From contig PPXM03000001.1 in the NCBI GenBank assembly GCA_003707065.3, positions 434,001 to 498,000 on the forward strand: a DNA stretch of 64,000 nucleotides, written 5' to 3'. The translations under genes and the position numbers were made by a program. This stretch comes from Trigonopsis variabilis. Its lineage: Eukaryota > Ascomycota > Trigonopsidomycetes > Trigonopsidales > Trigonopsidaceae. Within the stretch, counting starts at the first letter, position 1. Each line of letters opens with the position of its first letter. This document shows, piece after piece, positions 53,695 through 63,695 of the stretch. The notes below the pieces were generated by a model that saw only the letters and a program-made list of their open reading frames with translations, was not told where the DNA came from and searched no databases.

Positions 53695-55878
53695 ATGATG
53701 ACGATGCTCAAGTCCCGAGATAGCCTGCACTCGAATTCGTCAGGCTCCTCAGACGGTGCTCGGCCTTCATCTAGGGCGTCCTCTTTATTACGATTTTCTA
53801 AACACCCCAAGGCTCACAAGACTCCCGTGGAGATTCCTGTGAGCGCTCAATTATTGGGTTCAGATCGTGACCGATATCCTACATTTGGAGGAACACCGCG
53901 ACCGAGCTCCACTACTGCCCCAATTATCCCCTCCTTTGGTCGTCCAGTCGCTCATACACCCTCTCCTTTACTGACAGGGCAAGTGCTTATGGGCCCTCCT
54001 CCTGCTCTTCATCCGAACCCTCTTCATCCTCCACCTCAACACCTTTATCATCCTGGGTATCAAAATGTTCCCCCACCAGAAATGTATGATCGTTACGCTT
54101 ATCCTCCATCTCGTCCTGGCTCAAGAATGAGCGTCAATTCTTCGGGGAATGCACTTCCAGTCCGAGCGCCTCCTCCTCCCCCTTTACGAAATCTTCCTCC
54201 CGACGACCGACAAAAATCGTCCATGTTCAAATGGCGGTCTCAAAAGCCTGCTATTCTTTCCCCTTCAGACTCATCTGTCTCTGATAATATCAGAACGTCT
54301 CCAACGGCTCCCATGGTGGACACCCCCCCTTTATCCGAGATTACTCCTCCTGGCCTTCGACGTGATGGGAGGGCGATTTCAGCAGACTTTCTTGATGATC
54401 AGCTTCAGCGTTTGACGGAAGATTTGACTGCGGCTTTGCAACGCGAACGTGAGCTAGAGGCTCAGCTCGAGAAGGTCAATGGCGAGCCTTCTTTGGGTAT
54501 AGATTTGGACCTGTTTGAACCGACATCCCAACAAGAATCCGTCCTGCTATCAATGGTACGGCGTGAGAGCCAACAGAAAAGTGCTATCAGGCTTGAATAT
54601 ATAGCGTTGCTCAAGGCCGAACAAGAACGTCGAGAACAAGTTCAAATGCAACTAAATGAGCTGGAGGAACGGTCCAGAGAACCAGAGGCGGTCAGCAGAA
54701 ATGACGAAATTATTGAGAAACTTCAGCAGGTAACCGAAGAGCGAGATTCCTATAAGGAGACATGTGATCAGCTTCAAGGCAAGCTCTCCTCCCTAACTGT
54801 AGAAATGGTTGATTTTACAAATCTAAAGGAGGAAAATGCCCTCTTGCAAAAGCAACTGGCTGCAACTCAAGGCCAAATCAAAGCATTAGAAGACGAAAGG
54901 ACTCAGGAAGTCCAATCTTCTCCAGTTGCTAGCGTGTTGAAGGAAGTAAACAGCGAAGAGGAGGATAAGGTTGAGGAAAATGCCTTACTATCAAACGAAA
55001 GATCACAGGTATCCATAGTTGATGATGATCTTGTTAAGGGTTTAGAAAAACAACGGGCTGACCTTCAAGAGACTGTTCAACGACTGGTCCAAATTAATTC
55101 TGCCCAACTACTGGAGCATCGTCGACGAGAGCGTTTATGGAGCTCGAAATTATCGCGTGCTCGCAATGCTTCCTTAGATGGTCTCGTACCCAGATCCTTA
55201 CAGTTCAATAAAGCTATTGGAAGGTTGCGGGCTGAGGCCGAATCATATGAATCTGAAATGAATATTCTGGAGACTCAGGCGACAAAGAAACGAAATGAAC
55301 TACAATCCATGCGGGAAGCCGTTTCAAGGGAAAAAAACCCAGCTGCTGACACAGCTGCCATAAGTGACATCTATGAAGCACTACGAGCCATGTTTGAACG
55401 GGCGTTAAGCAGGATAGAGACCTTAGAGACCGAGAAGGAGATGCTATCTTCGGCAATGGCAGACGGATCGGATATCCTATCCACTCTCTGTCAAGCCGTC
55501 GACCGATTACGACAAGCTGACCGGCCGGAACTCGCTGAAGAAGTTGAAACTATAGCAGGGCGGTTAAGTAGTCTCTCGGTCGAATTACGGAAGCAAGCAG
55601 CATTAACAGAGACGGTAGGAGGGCATTTGGCGAATGGGCTTGAGATAAGGTTAGAGCATGAACATGAGGCCGGAAGCTCAGTTTCAGAAGCGATTTCAGA
55701 TATTCGGGATCTCCTACAAAAGATGAGATCGTGTGCTGGTGTCAGTGCAAGCGAAGACTCTCCCGGATCGCGACTAGTGGATGAAAGAATGGCGGTGTTT
55801 GAAAAGGCGATGGAAATAGAGAGCCTCCAGTTAGAAGCATTGGAATCACGGCAGAATCGTATTGGAGAGGCTGTCTAG
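53695..55878 (+). CDS. Large coiled-coil protein with proline-rich N-terminus
   Basis: A single exon encodes 727 residues. Residues 1-200 are rich in serine, proline and histidine (PPPALHPNPLHPPPQ, RAPPPPPLRNLPP) with several PxxP motifs that SH3 domains could bind. From about residue 225 a near-continuous coiled coil runs to the end (FLDDQLQRLTEDLTAALQRE onward). It has EERDSYKETCDQLQGKLSS and an ERALSRIETLETEKEMLSSA strip near residue 570. The layout resembles fungal septation or polarity scaffolds such as Uds1-type proteins, but I cannot prove family membership. An upstream spliced exon cannot be excluded. Convergent with the permease, 181 bp apart. Confidence 0.7.
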   Translation: MMTMLKSRDSLHSNSSGSSDGARPSSRASSLLRFSKHPKAHKTPVEIPVSAQLLGSDRDRYPTFGGTPRPSSTTAPIIPSFGRPVAHTPSPLLTGQVLMGPPPALHPNPLHPPPQHLYHPGYQNVPPPEMYDRYAYPPSRPGSRMSVNSSGNALPVRAPPPPPLRNLPPDDRQKSSMFKWRSQKPAILSPSDSSVSDNIRTSPTAPMVDTPPLSEITPPGLRRDGRAISADFLDDQLQRLTEDLTAALQRERELEAQLEKVNGEPSLGIDLDLFEPTSQQESVLLSMVRRESQQKSAIRLEYIALLKAEQERREQVQMQLNELEERSREPEAVSRNDEIIEKLQQVTEERDSYKETCDQLQGKLSSLTVEMVDFTNLKEENALLQKQLAATQGQIKALEDERTQEVQSSPVASVLKEVNSEEEDKVEENALLSNERSQVSIVDDDLVKGLEKQRADLQETVQRLVQINSAQLLEHRRRERLWSSKLSRARNASLDGLVPRSLQFNKAIGRLRAEAESYESEMNILETQATKKRNELQSMREAVSREKNPAADTAAISDIYEALRAMFERALSRIETLETEKEMLSSAMADGSDILSTLCQAVDRLRQADRPELAEEVETIAGRLSSLSVELRKQAALTETVGGHLANGLEIRLEHEHEAGSSVSEAISDIRDLLQKMRSCAGVSASEDSPGSRLVDERMAVFEKAMEIESLQLEALESRQNRIGEAV

Positions 55879-56059
55879 AACGGGACTATTGCCGTTATTG
55901 GCTGTTTTATAGGGTGTACTTGTCAATATTTTGGAGGATAAGGATTAACTATGCATAGGAATAGGAATGAACAAACTACGTATTATAGAAGCACACCCAA
56001 CGTAGATGAATATACAAAAAAGAGACAAAAATACAACTCCAGAAGTCTCAAGTGCTGTG

Positions 56060-57712
56060 CTAAGAATCTTGCTCGTTGACAATGGTGGTTCGCTTATGCA
56101 ACTCTGTACCTTCCTCGGGTTGAAGAATTTCAGCACTAGCAGAGCTTGCAAATGAGTCTCGCTCATCATCATCATCATATTTTGCAGCAGGACCTTTATA
56201 CCATCGGTGAGCGTCAAGGAGCCACCATCCACCAGCACCAATGAAAGTGAAGCCCATGATAACACATGTATAGTTCATGTTCTCGGCAGTGACAGGCATA
56301 TAATTGGGGAACACAAAAATAATTGAAACAAAGACGGTCCACAGACAGGCATATGCGTTCACATAAGGACCAATCTTGCCCATGGAAAAGGGACCCGGTT
56401 TAACGCCCAGTTTCTTCCCGTTGACAAGCTTGAGAAAGATCGCTATAACATAAGACCAATCGGTAGCAATGGCGCAAGCGGAGAAGATGGCATTCATTGC
56501 GATTTCGGAGCCTAAGTTAATTAAAGCCAAGCAGCACATGATAAAGATCAATAGCCAAAGACATCGCAGAGGGACGCCGACTCGCTTATTGATGACTCTC
56601 CAGAAACTACTATAGGGAAGTCCTCCGTCTCGAGCAAAAGACCAGAAGGCTCTTGAACATGAGCAACTGGCAACGGCACCACAGAACCAGAGGATGACAA
56701 CAGCGAGAGAGAGATAGGCAGTCGCGCCTGCCTTTCCGAGGTTATCATAGAAAATCTGTACAATTGGCTGTCCAGAAGCACTATTCAACAATATATCCAT
56801 ATCTGTTCCAGCGACCAAGGTGAAAACAATGACAAGCACCCATCCCAGTAAAGCGGTGACTGTAAGAGCAGAGGCAATCGCCAGCGGTGTTTTATAAGCG
56901 GCATCGTGAGCTTCCTCAGTCATTCTAGCGGTTGCATCATACGAAGTCATGACCCAAGATACATTCAAGAACCCAAATAAGAACGACCAGCCCGTGTGAG
57001 ACCAGCCAGTGTTCGGGACAACTTCGGTGAAGGTGAAAGCAGCCGTATTGATCTTGGGACATTTCACGAGAAGGTGAATGATAGCCGCGATCGTAGTACC
57101 GATGTTGACAAAGCAGTAATACTTTGTAATCGAGCTCAAGACCGATGCCGGCAAAGAGTTGATGAGACCATGAGAAACCATCACAGCGATGGAAACCCCG
57201 GTCAGGTGCCCTAATGTGGGAATGTAGGTGAAATCAGAGTACAAAGATGCAATGGAAAGAATCAGACTACCACATCCGTAATCAGTACTGGCACAACCAG
57301 TGATTGCACCAAGCATGTACATCCAACCATCAATCCAGCAAGCCACCGGGGCATATTTGGCAGGAACTAGTTTAGCGACCGTGAAATACATCCCTCCCGA
57401 AGTGGGAAAACATGATATAAGTTCGGCGACTGACCATGCTATACACAGACATCCGATCATACCAACAAACCAACACCAAACTGCCGCTGCGGGGCCACCG
57501 GCCCATAGTGGATAAAGATAAGTAATTGAAATGGTACCAAAGAGTCCGGAAATAGACAGGGCGAACGAGAATGTGGCTAAAAAATGCCATTCCCGCTTGA
57601 ACTCCTGTTTATAACCCATTTGGGCCAACTCCTTGGCGTCCGCGTCCATTAGGGACACATCTTCCATGTCGAGGCTCGAGAACCGGCCTTTCTGTTCCTC
57701 TTGAGAAGCCAT
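56060..57712 (-). CDS. Amino-acid/GABA-type permease (APC superfamily)
   Basis: A single exon encodes 550 residues with about twelve transmembrane segments, running from FSFALSISGLFGTISITYLYPL to the last helix YTCVIMGFTFIGAGGWWLL. Both termini are hydrophilic and cytosolic. The N-terminal KREWHFLATFSFALSISG and the segment AWSVAELISCFPTSGGMYF are typical of the Uga4/Bat1/choline group. TARMTEEAHDAAYKTPLAI is the signature loop. Candidate substrates are GABA, polyamines, choline or other amino acids; sequence alone does not choose. An acidic and serine-rich tail (KYDDDDERDS) may carry ubiquitination and phosphorylation signals. Length is typical and nothing is missing. Confidence 0.9.
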   Translation of the reverse strand: MASQEEQKGRFSSLDMEDVSLMDADAKELAQMGYKQEFKREWHFLATFSFALSISGLFGTISITYLYPLWAGGPAAAVWCWFVGMIGCLCIAWSVAELISCFPTSGGMYFTVAKLVPAKYAPVACWIDGWMYMLGAITGCASTDYGCGSLILSIASLYSDFTYIPTLGHLTGVSIAVMVSHGLINSLPASVLSSITKYYCFVNIGTTIAAIIHLLVKCPKINTAAFTFTEVVPNTGWSHTGWSFLFGFLNVSWVMTSYDATARMTEEAHDAAYKTPLAIASALTVTALLGWVLVIVFTLVAGTDMDILLNSASGQPIVQIFYDNLGKAGATAYLSLAVVILWFCGAVASCSCSRAFWSFARDGGLPYSSFWRVINKRVGVPLRCLWLLIFIMCCLALINLGSEIAMNAIFSACAIATDWSYVIAIFLKLVNGKKLGVKPGPFSMGKIGPYVNAYACLWTVFVSIIFVFPNYMPVTAENMNYTCVIMGFTFIGAGGWWLLDAHRWYKGPAAKYDDDDERDSFASSASAEILQPEEGTELHKRTTIVNEQDS

Positions 57713-57948
57713 GACTATTGGTTCTCAAAATTTTCCGTCCTCGGGCAATGTCAAGTGGTAGCGCCAAGGTATGGCTTGGTAGAGCGTAACAGTGAGTAAA
57801 AATTGGCCCTTGCGTGCGCTTTCTCGGCCCATTTGGTAACTAGTTACTCAATTTATTCTCCTCGCCCTATCATCGTTTTACTATATCTGTCTTCTAACCT
57901 TCAACCAACCTACCAACACCTTCTAAAACTTATTCATTTCTTCTTATC

Positions 57949-58276
57949 ATGGTAGTTCAGAGTGTTTTTAAGATAAGAGCCGCAATAGAGCCAAGGGTCA
58001 TTAGTGATCCCTTTTCAATTGCTTCTTTAGGACATAACCCATCGTACGACCTTGATTGGGCTTTGAATGTTTTTCGGTAAAAACGCTTTTTTGGATCTTG
58101 AGACTCAGTTACAAATTAGGTTTTAGGCTTGTTTCTTCTTATTCCTGGCAGCGCTTTCATTTGCAAGCCTGTTTCTTGTCCGACCTGACGTTTTCGCCGT
58201 GACAGATCACAACCATCAAAGAACGGGGAGTACATCGCCTGGATCCACCACGCCTCGACCACAGGTAGCGGTTTAG
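57949..58276 (+). CDS. Probable small single-pass membrane protein of 89 residues
   Basis: Exon 57949-58068 (MVVQSVFKIRAAIEPRVISD...DLDWALN) can join exon 58127-58276 by a 58-nt GT-AG intron in phase 0. The second exon holds a transmembrane segment ACFFLFLAALSFASLFLV followed by RPDVFAVTDHNHQ and a Ser/Pro tail. A pyrimidine-rich leader with CAAC repeats precedes the ATG. The donor GTTTTT is weak. The stronger donor GTAAAA eight bases later would give a different frame without the membrane segment, so the join is uncertain. I do not recognise the family. It is divergent from the permease. Confidence 0.4.
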
Positions 58277-59068
58277 CTCTTGTCCATTCGAATGGATAGA
58301 ACCGGACTTGATTAGACTCAAGAGTCACTGAGTTAGCGCCGTGTCGTATGTTGGATCTTTGCTTATTGGAAGGATATTATAGGCTGTACGATTTTGCCAT
58401 TAGTCATTCCCTCCATGGGCAATAGGTGTCCTAGTTTATCTATGATAGGAAGTCTTTTGCACTTTAAAAAACATCATATATCATCCTGCTGAATAAAATC
58501 ATACACTATCTAGTGATTAAACCATTGATTGCCTTTTGTCCCGGGCTACTTTGCTCTTTCCAAAGAAGAGATAAAAACGTTGGACCGTCTGGGACGCTGT
58601 TGTAAGTGTAAAACAGTTATAAACTATAGATATCCCAATAATGCTTGTCTAGAAGGACATTATTTTATGTCTGCTCGCAGAGGATTTTATGGGTATATGC
58701 TGAGACTTGTTTTCGGAGTTACTCTCTGTCTTTAGTAGTACAGTTCTCGTCAAACTGGCAATCTAGTCAATACCTTTTTTATAGCAGCGGTAGCTATCGC
58801 ATGCTTCTGTATATGATGAGACAATTTCGCCCCTATTCTGGTATTAAGAAACAGAATGCGATGAGCACGCTCTTTAGTGATCCCCAAGCAAAGCTCTGAT
58901 ATAGATATCACCAACATAGAGGCCAAAGCATCAACTTAACACTGTAAAGTAATAGTTTGTGAGATTGTCTCATAATTAGTCTTTCATCGTTTTGGCAAGG
59001 CGTTCCCCATCCTCACGCGAAGAGTCGCTGACCTACAGTTGCAACGCGTCCGATTTACATCCTAGACA
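58277..59068. other. Intergenic with a possible retroelement fossil
   Basis: 792 bases upstream of RTT107/BRC1. Around 58529-58735 one frame reads like a cysteine-bearing gag-type segment (KEEIKTLDRLGRCCKCK). If real it is a small, broken, old retroelement relic. No ends, LTRs or other parts are seen, and the family is unsure. An ACGCGT box lies at 59044-59049. Confidence 0.2.
59044..59049. promoter_or_regulatory. MluI cell-cycle box upstream of RTT107/BRC1
   Basis: ACGCGT stands 20 bp before the ATG of a replication-stress gene. MBF regulation at G1/S is plausible but inferred. Confidence 0.3.
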
Positions 59069-61474
59069 ATGGAAACGCTGGTGAAGAGAACGCAGAGTGC
59101 AGAGGTTTTGACCAGTCCTCGCGAATCATCTGCTAACTCTTCTATATTTGATTCATGTGTTTTCTACATTGTTGGTCCTCCGCAGTTGGAACAGTCGTAC
59201 CACGATGAGGTGAGTGAAACGGCAAGCTAAAAGATTGACGTTGAGCTATGTTCCTTGGTCAAAAAATACTCTGGACGCGTCAGAGAAAACTTAGATGGCT
59301 CTGTGACTCATGTTGTAAGTCCCACAAGCGATTATGAGGGATACCAGGATGCCATGGATCGAATGCTTGCTGTTATAAGACCTGGATGGGTTTTCGATTC
59401 AATTGGAGCTGGAAAACTAGCCCCTCTTCGGCCTTATTCTCCCAATCGAAGAACTCATATCTTCTCAGACGTCGTGGTCACAGCAGCAGGTCTTCCTATT
59501 GGGGATCGAGAGGCCATCTACGCGGGAGTCTTTGCCTTGGGAGGACAATGGAGCGAGACCTTGACTAGGTTTACTACTCATGTAATAGCTCTATCATTAG
59601 AGGAAAATAAATGCGTCCAAGCCCAAAGAAAACCGAGTATAAAAATCGTTCTACCTCATTGGATAGAAGACTGTTTGATCCTACGAAGGAGGCTGGATGA
59701 AGGCCCATATGAGTTGCCTTTTCCTCCTGTCCTGCACAAAGATAAAAAGAATGCTGATAAGAGGAGTAGCCGAGGTTCTCTTATACCTACCAGCCGAAAC
59801 GATCTGATCGAGAATTCCCTTTCAACAAAATCAAATGATACTCTAAAAGGGAGAAAAGTATTTATATCGCACCATGAGCAGCTGACTCCAAGGGCTAGAT
59901 CTACCGTGGAAGGCGTCGTGACCGCTTGTGGAGGGGAACCTGTCCAGACTGTCGCAAACGCAGATGTACTGATCTGTCAACAAAGACAAGGCCATGACTA
60001 CGTGGAGGCATCTTGGCACGGCAAGGTGGTAGCTAATTCAAGCTGGCTATATTGGATTGCTTTTCAAGGCCGCTGGACCGACCCTACCTGTCGGCTATTG
60101 CATTACCCGCTGCCCCCTAAACCGATTGAAGGAGCCGAGAAGCTAATAGTAGCTATTTCAGGATATGTCGGCGATGCTAGATCTTACTTAGAACAGCTCA
60201 TTACGGCAATCGGAGCCCAACACACAAAGACACTCCGACAGAGCAATACCCACCTCATCTGCGCCAGACGCAGCGGTGCAAAATATGTAGGCGCCCGCCG
60301 ATGGAACATCGAAATTGTGAACCATCTCTGGCTAGAGGAATCATTTGCCAATTGGCGTCTGCAAGCTCTTTCCATTCCACGTTATAACCACTTCCCGGCT
60401 CTTGGTGATATCAGTTTAACGGTTGGCCAGACAGCCTTGTCTAATAAGGTTTTGGAGACATTCTATAATACTGATTCTCAACCAATAGATTTGAAGAGAG
60501 CTACAGAAATAAACAAAGGTACCGCGACACCACCACCGATGATGCCCACCAAGACGACTCCTAATCCATCCCTGCCTCTTGATAATTCAACACACACGAC
60601 CTCTGCTCCTGTGCTCTCCAAACCTCCGGAAGAGACCCGTAATCGTGATGCCGCTTCAGAGGTCTCCACTCCTAGCTCTCGATCCAGTCGGCGCGCAAAG
60701 TCGAAAGCCAGCGAAAAGCTGCAGGACGACATCGCTGATTTGAATTTATTTCAACGCCAACGAAGATACAAATCCTTTCCTGATATACCAGATACGTCCA
60801 ACTCTGGAAGTAAAAGGTCTCGGCCTGTAGAGCCAGATCAAGATACAATCAAGGTACTTGTCACGGGGCTTCGGGATCGGGATCTACGGCCAGCGGAAAT
60901 TAGACAACTTAGAAACTTGAATGTTGAAATTGTAGATCAACCCGAGGATGCGAATGTCGTGGCTTGCGCCAAGATCATAAGGACCGAGAAGTTCCTCTGT
61001 GGTTTGGCCCAGGGCGTTTCGTTCGTCCGACTTGAATATCTTGATATACTGGCCAAGAGCGATAGTTTCATTTCGCCCGAGGATTACTTATTGAATGATC
61101 AGGAGGGAGAAACTCGGCTTGGGATTAGTTTGACAGAGTCTGTGAAAAAAGCAAGGGAACTTAAAGGTACACTATTTTCGGGACTCAAATTCAATTTGAC
61201 TCCCGGCATAGCAGGCGGAGTGAATGTGATGCGTCATGTAATTGAGGCTAACGGCGGCCAGGTCGCGATAATGAAAAATGTCAGAGCGAGACAGTACGAG
61301 GCTTGCCAAGATGGCAAAGTGATTATGATCGCGAGCGAAGAAGAGGGCAATTATATAGATTGGTTTACTAAGAAAAATGAAGGACAAGACAGCTATGTCT
61401 ACAATGCCGAATGGATTGCCCGTGCCGTTCTCAGGATGAGAGTGGATCTAACGGATGAGTTTTCACTGGCTTAG
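59069..61474 (+). CDS. BRC1: Rtt107/Brc1-like multi-BRCT protein
   Basis: Exons 59069-59209 and 59234-61474, split by a 24-nt intron, give 793 residues. The intron contains an in-frame stop, so it must be removed. Rtt107/Brc1 is a scaffold that binds phosphorylated H2A at stalled replication forks through its last BRCT pair. Four N-terminal BRCT domains are visible: VFYIVGPP to WVFDSIGAGKL, HIFSDVVVTAAGL to HWIEDCL, KVFISHHEQLTP to SWLYWIAF, and LIVAISGYVG to LWLEESF. The family phrase RYNHFP follows. A Ser/Pro linker leads to a C-terminal pair (KVLVTGLRDRDL and TLFSGLKFNLTP, NAEWIARAVL). Domain count and RYNHFP separate it from Dpb11/TopBP1. Confidence 0.88.
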
Positions 61475-61737
61475 AATGGTCGATCAAATATCATGATTTG
61501 CATAGGAGTTAATCTAACAGGGTATAGAGTACATAGAGAAGCAGTCGTATGTGGCTGCTAGAAGCCTATAATCGTTATAAAACTTGGCTTAACTATGGTT
61601 AGCACAGAAAGATAAACTGGGTGAGCATGATTAAATTCAATGGGATATCAACGCCGAGTAGTTCTTTCCCGTTTTACACAATTTTTGCGACGGTATGATG
61701 CAGCAAATGGAGTCTCCAGATTAAGTTCGTATCAGCC

Positions 61738-62295
61738 TCAACGGGCAAAGAACTTGACACCTGCAATTTCGCCACCAGTAGACTTGACCGTCTGAGCAAG
61801 CCCACGTTTCACCAAGACCGCAATAGCTCGATTCAAAATTTCGGCGTCGATATTATAGAAATCAGGTTTTGTGGCTAGAACACCATCTCCTTCGCTCAAC
61901 TCATAAATGGTTAATACTGAATCTAGTTGGCCAGTAGAATCGACCCATTCATAAATACTGTTGGCCCATTCATCCGGTCTTTTCCAGTATACAATCATAG
62001 ACGACGATTTCTTTCGATCGACCCATTCTCCCTCTCCGTTGTCAACGAGGGAATCTAGAATCTCTCGAATCAGTGTCCTATCGGCTTTACGTCCTATCTC
62101 ATTGTTTGAAAACAACGCGCTATCTGCCACAGACGAAACATCTATCCTCCAAAGACGGTAGTGACGACAATATTGTAGTATCAGCTCTCGCCATGCTTTC
62201 ACCTGGCTGATCCATGTCTGCAGTGTTGGCTGACGGGTGAAAAAAGGAGGAAAAGAATAAATCTTTGGAAAAGCAAACGGTCCTACCTCTGCCAT
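61738..62295 (-). CDS. VPS25: Vps25, ESCRT-II subunit
   Basis: A single exon encodes 185 residues, the usual length. Vps25 has two winged-helix domains. Its first contains the PPxY-like FPKIYSFPPFFTRQP, which binds Vps22/Vps36, and the second recruits Vps20 of ESCRT-III. Conserved features are TLQTWISQVKAWRELILQYC, LFSNNEIGRKAD, IYWKRPDEWANSIYEWV-like text and the C-terminal RAIAVLVKRGLAQ. It acts in sorting ubiquitinated cargo at multivesicular bodies. The ATG at 62295 fits the family. A Mutator-like element begins about 30 bp upstream of that start codon, so the promoter may lie within or beyond the element. Confidence 0.92.
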   Translation of the reverse strand: MAEVGPFAFPKIYSFPPFFTRQPTLQTWISQVKAWRELILQYCRHYRLWRIDVSSVADSALFSNNEIGRKADRTLIREILDSLVDNGEGEWVDRKKSSSMIVYWKRPDEWANSIYEWVDSTGQLDSVLTIYELSEGDGVLATKPDFYNIDAEILNRAIAVLVKRGLAQTVKSTGGEIAGVKFFAR

Positions 62296-62350
62296 TGAAA
62301 AGATAGGAAATGGTGTGGAGGGCGATTGTAACGGTAGTGAAAAAGAGAGA

Positions 62351-62420
62351 GGCGCCTAGGTGGACCGGTCCATGCAGTGTTACTTGGACGGCCTTGGACC
62401 GCCTTGTAGCGGTACAACAA
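62351..62420 (+). repeat. Left terminal inverted repeat of the MULE
   Basis: Begins GGCGCCTAGGTGGACC and includes TGTTACTTGGAC and CTTGTAGCGG. It is the counterpart of 63588-63663 on the other strand. Confidence 0.8.
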
Positions 62421-62429
62421 ACTTCCCAG

Positions 62430-63103
62430 GTTGAAGGAATCCACAGCATGCTTAAGGGGTACCTGAAGGCCTCTAACTTGGACCTCTTATTAGCTTGGAG
62501 TGCTATCGATCGCGCGTTAGTGAAGCAGGTGAATGAGCTTCGCGCAAACAAAGCGAAACAAGAGGTGTGTACCCCAATCGAACTCTCAAAAGCCTTATAT
62601 GGTAGTTTCCAGAGTTTTGTGATCCATTATGCCCTACGAAAAGCTGAAGCTCAAAGAAAACGACTTCTTTGTTCGCAGGAACCCCTTGCTCCCTGTACGG
62701 GGGTGTTTACTAAAACATATGGGCTGCCATGTGCTCACACTCTTAAGACAGTCAGAGATCAAGGAGGTATACTCCACCTTGATTGTTTTCACGAGCACTG
62801 GCATCTCCGTAAGCGAGGGGTCCAACCCCGCTTCTAGAGCCTCGATGCATCGTGACGGTAAGAACTGCTAGACCCAGGCAAGCTGCTCGATCCGGGCAAC
62901 CTGTTTCTAGTACAAGGAGGTCACCAAGTTCCTTCGAAGCTGTTGAAGCTATTGGCAGGACTCTCCCGAGGGCCCCACCGAGGTGCAGCAGATGCAACCA
63001 GGTGGGGCATACAACGGCATCACGCTCATGTCCTCGTCGGCATCAACAGCTTGTAGAAGGGGTTGTCCAGGAGCAGGGGCAGGCAGGCTTGCCTCGCGAG
63101 CGG
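62430..63103 (+). pseudogene. MULE transposase C-terminal remnant
   Basis: The open frame containing SQVEGIHSMLKGYLKASNLDL to TYGLPCAHTLKTVRDQGG (to 62837) has the hallmark post-DDE helix and the SWIM-type zinc motif (C...GLPCAH). After a frame change, RCSRCNQVGHTTASRSCP (62970-63040 region) is the terminal zinc knuckle typical of fungal MULEs. The DDE catalytic core is absent. An ATG at 62310, outside the element, happens to be in frame. The fragment is a relic of a DNA transposon and not a host gene; I see no sign that it is kept by selection. Confidence 0.8.
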
Positions 63104-63587
63104 TAATGTCTATATAGCATCACTGAGGGAGATGGCGTTTGATTTAGATATTGAACGTATGTGCCTTTGTTGGCCACGATATTCATCATGTAGCAACAAT
63201 TTTATTTCGGATTTTTTTATTGAAGTCATCGCTTTATAAACTGTATCTGTTTAGGCTCTGTAAATGCTCATTTATAGTACCCGGGGAGAAAGCGTGAGAA
63301 CATGACAGCCTTTGAGTTTAATAGATACACTCGTAAGGGGGCACCGAACATCAAGAGTGCACCTTTGTTCTTCACCTTCTGTATAGAATAGTGAGATACA
63401 AAACTTTGCAAACCACTATATAGGGCTTTCGAGAGTTCGATAGGAGCGCGAGCCTCCTGCTTCGCTTTGTTGCTTTGTTTGCACGAAGAGAAGTAGCTTC
63501 TTGTTTGACTAAGGCCCGATTGAGAGCTTGCGCTTTAAGCTATAAAGAATCCAAGTTATAGGTCCTACAGATTAAGTCGAAAATAGT

Positions 63588-63663
63588 GTTCTGCTATGCC
63601 GCTACAAGAGTGTCCAAACCCATCCAAGTAACGCTGCACGGACCCGTCCACCTAGGCGTTGCC
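63588..63663 (-). repeat. Right terminal inverted repeat of the MULE
   Basis: The reverse complement begins GGCAACGCCTAGGTGGACGG and runs through GTTACTTGGATGGG and CTTGTAGCGG. It pairs with 62351-62420. Confidence 0.8.
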
Positions 63664-63695
63664 GAAAAAGAGCAGTACCACTTTCGCGTTATCTG

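Larger units (their letters stand above)
62327..63695. mobile_element. Internally deleted Mutator-like (MULE) DNA transposon
   Basis: About 1.37 kb bounded by inverted repeats. The left repeat (62351-62420, core GCCTAGGTGGAC) matches the reverse complement of 63588-63663 (core GCCTAGGTGGAC) at roughly four bases in five by eye. The outer 25-30 bases align more weakly (GTAACG versus ATAACGCG). A MULE transposase remnant lies between the repeats. At about 1.4 kb it lacks the N-terminal and catalytic parts of a full transposase, so it cannot move alone. The left repeat runs straight into transposase coding sequence, which points to an internal deletion. I could not identify a 9-bp target duplication. 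The ends are approximate. Confidence 0.8.

Noticed and set aside
58529-58735. Cysteine-bearing gag-like frame
   Set aside because: Too short and without ends or other parts. At best an old, broken retroelement relic, so no family is assigned.
62120-62551. 143-codon minus-strand frame across the VPS25 start and MULE left end
   Set aside because: It crosses a transposon boundary and shares text with the inverted repeat (QVTLHGPVHLG), so it is an artefact of the repeat.
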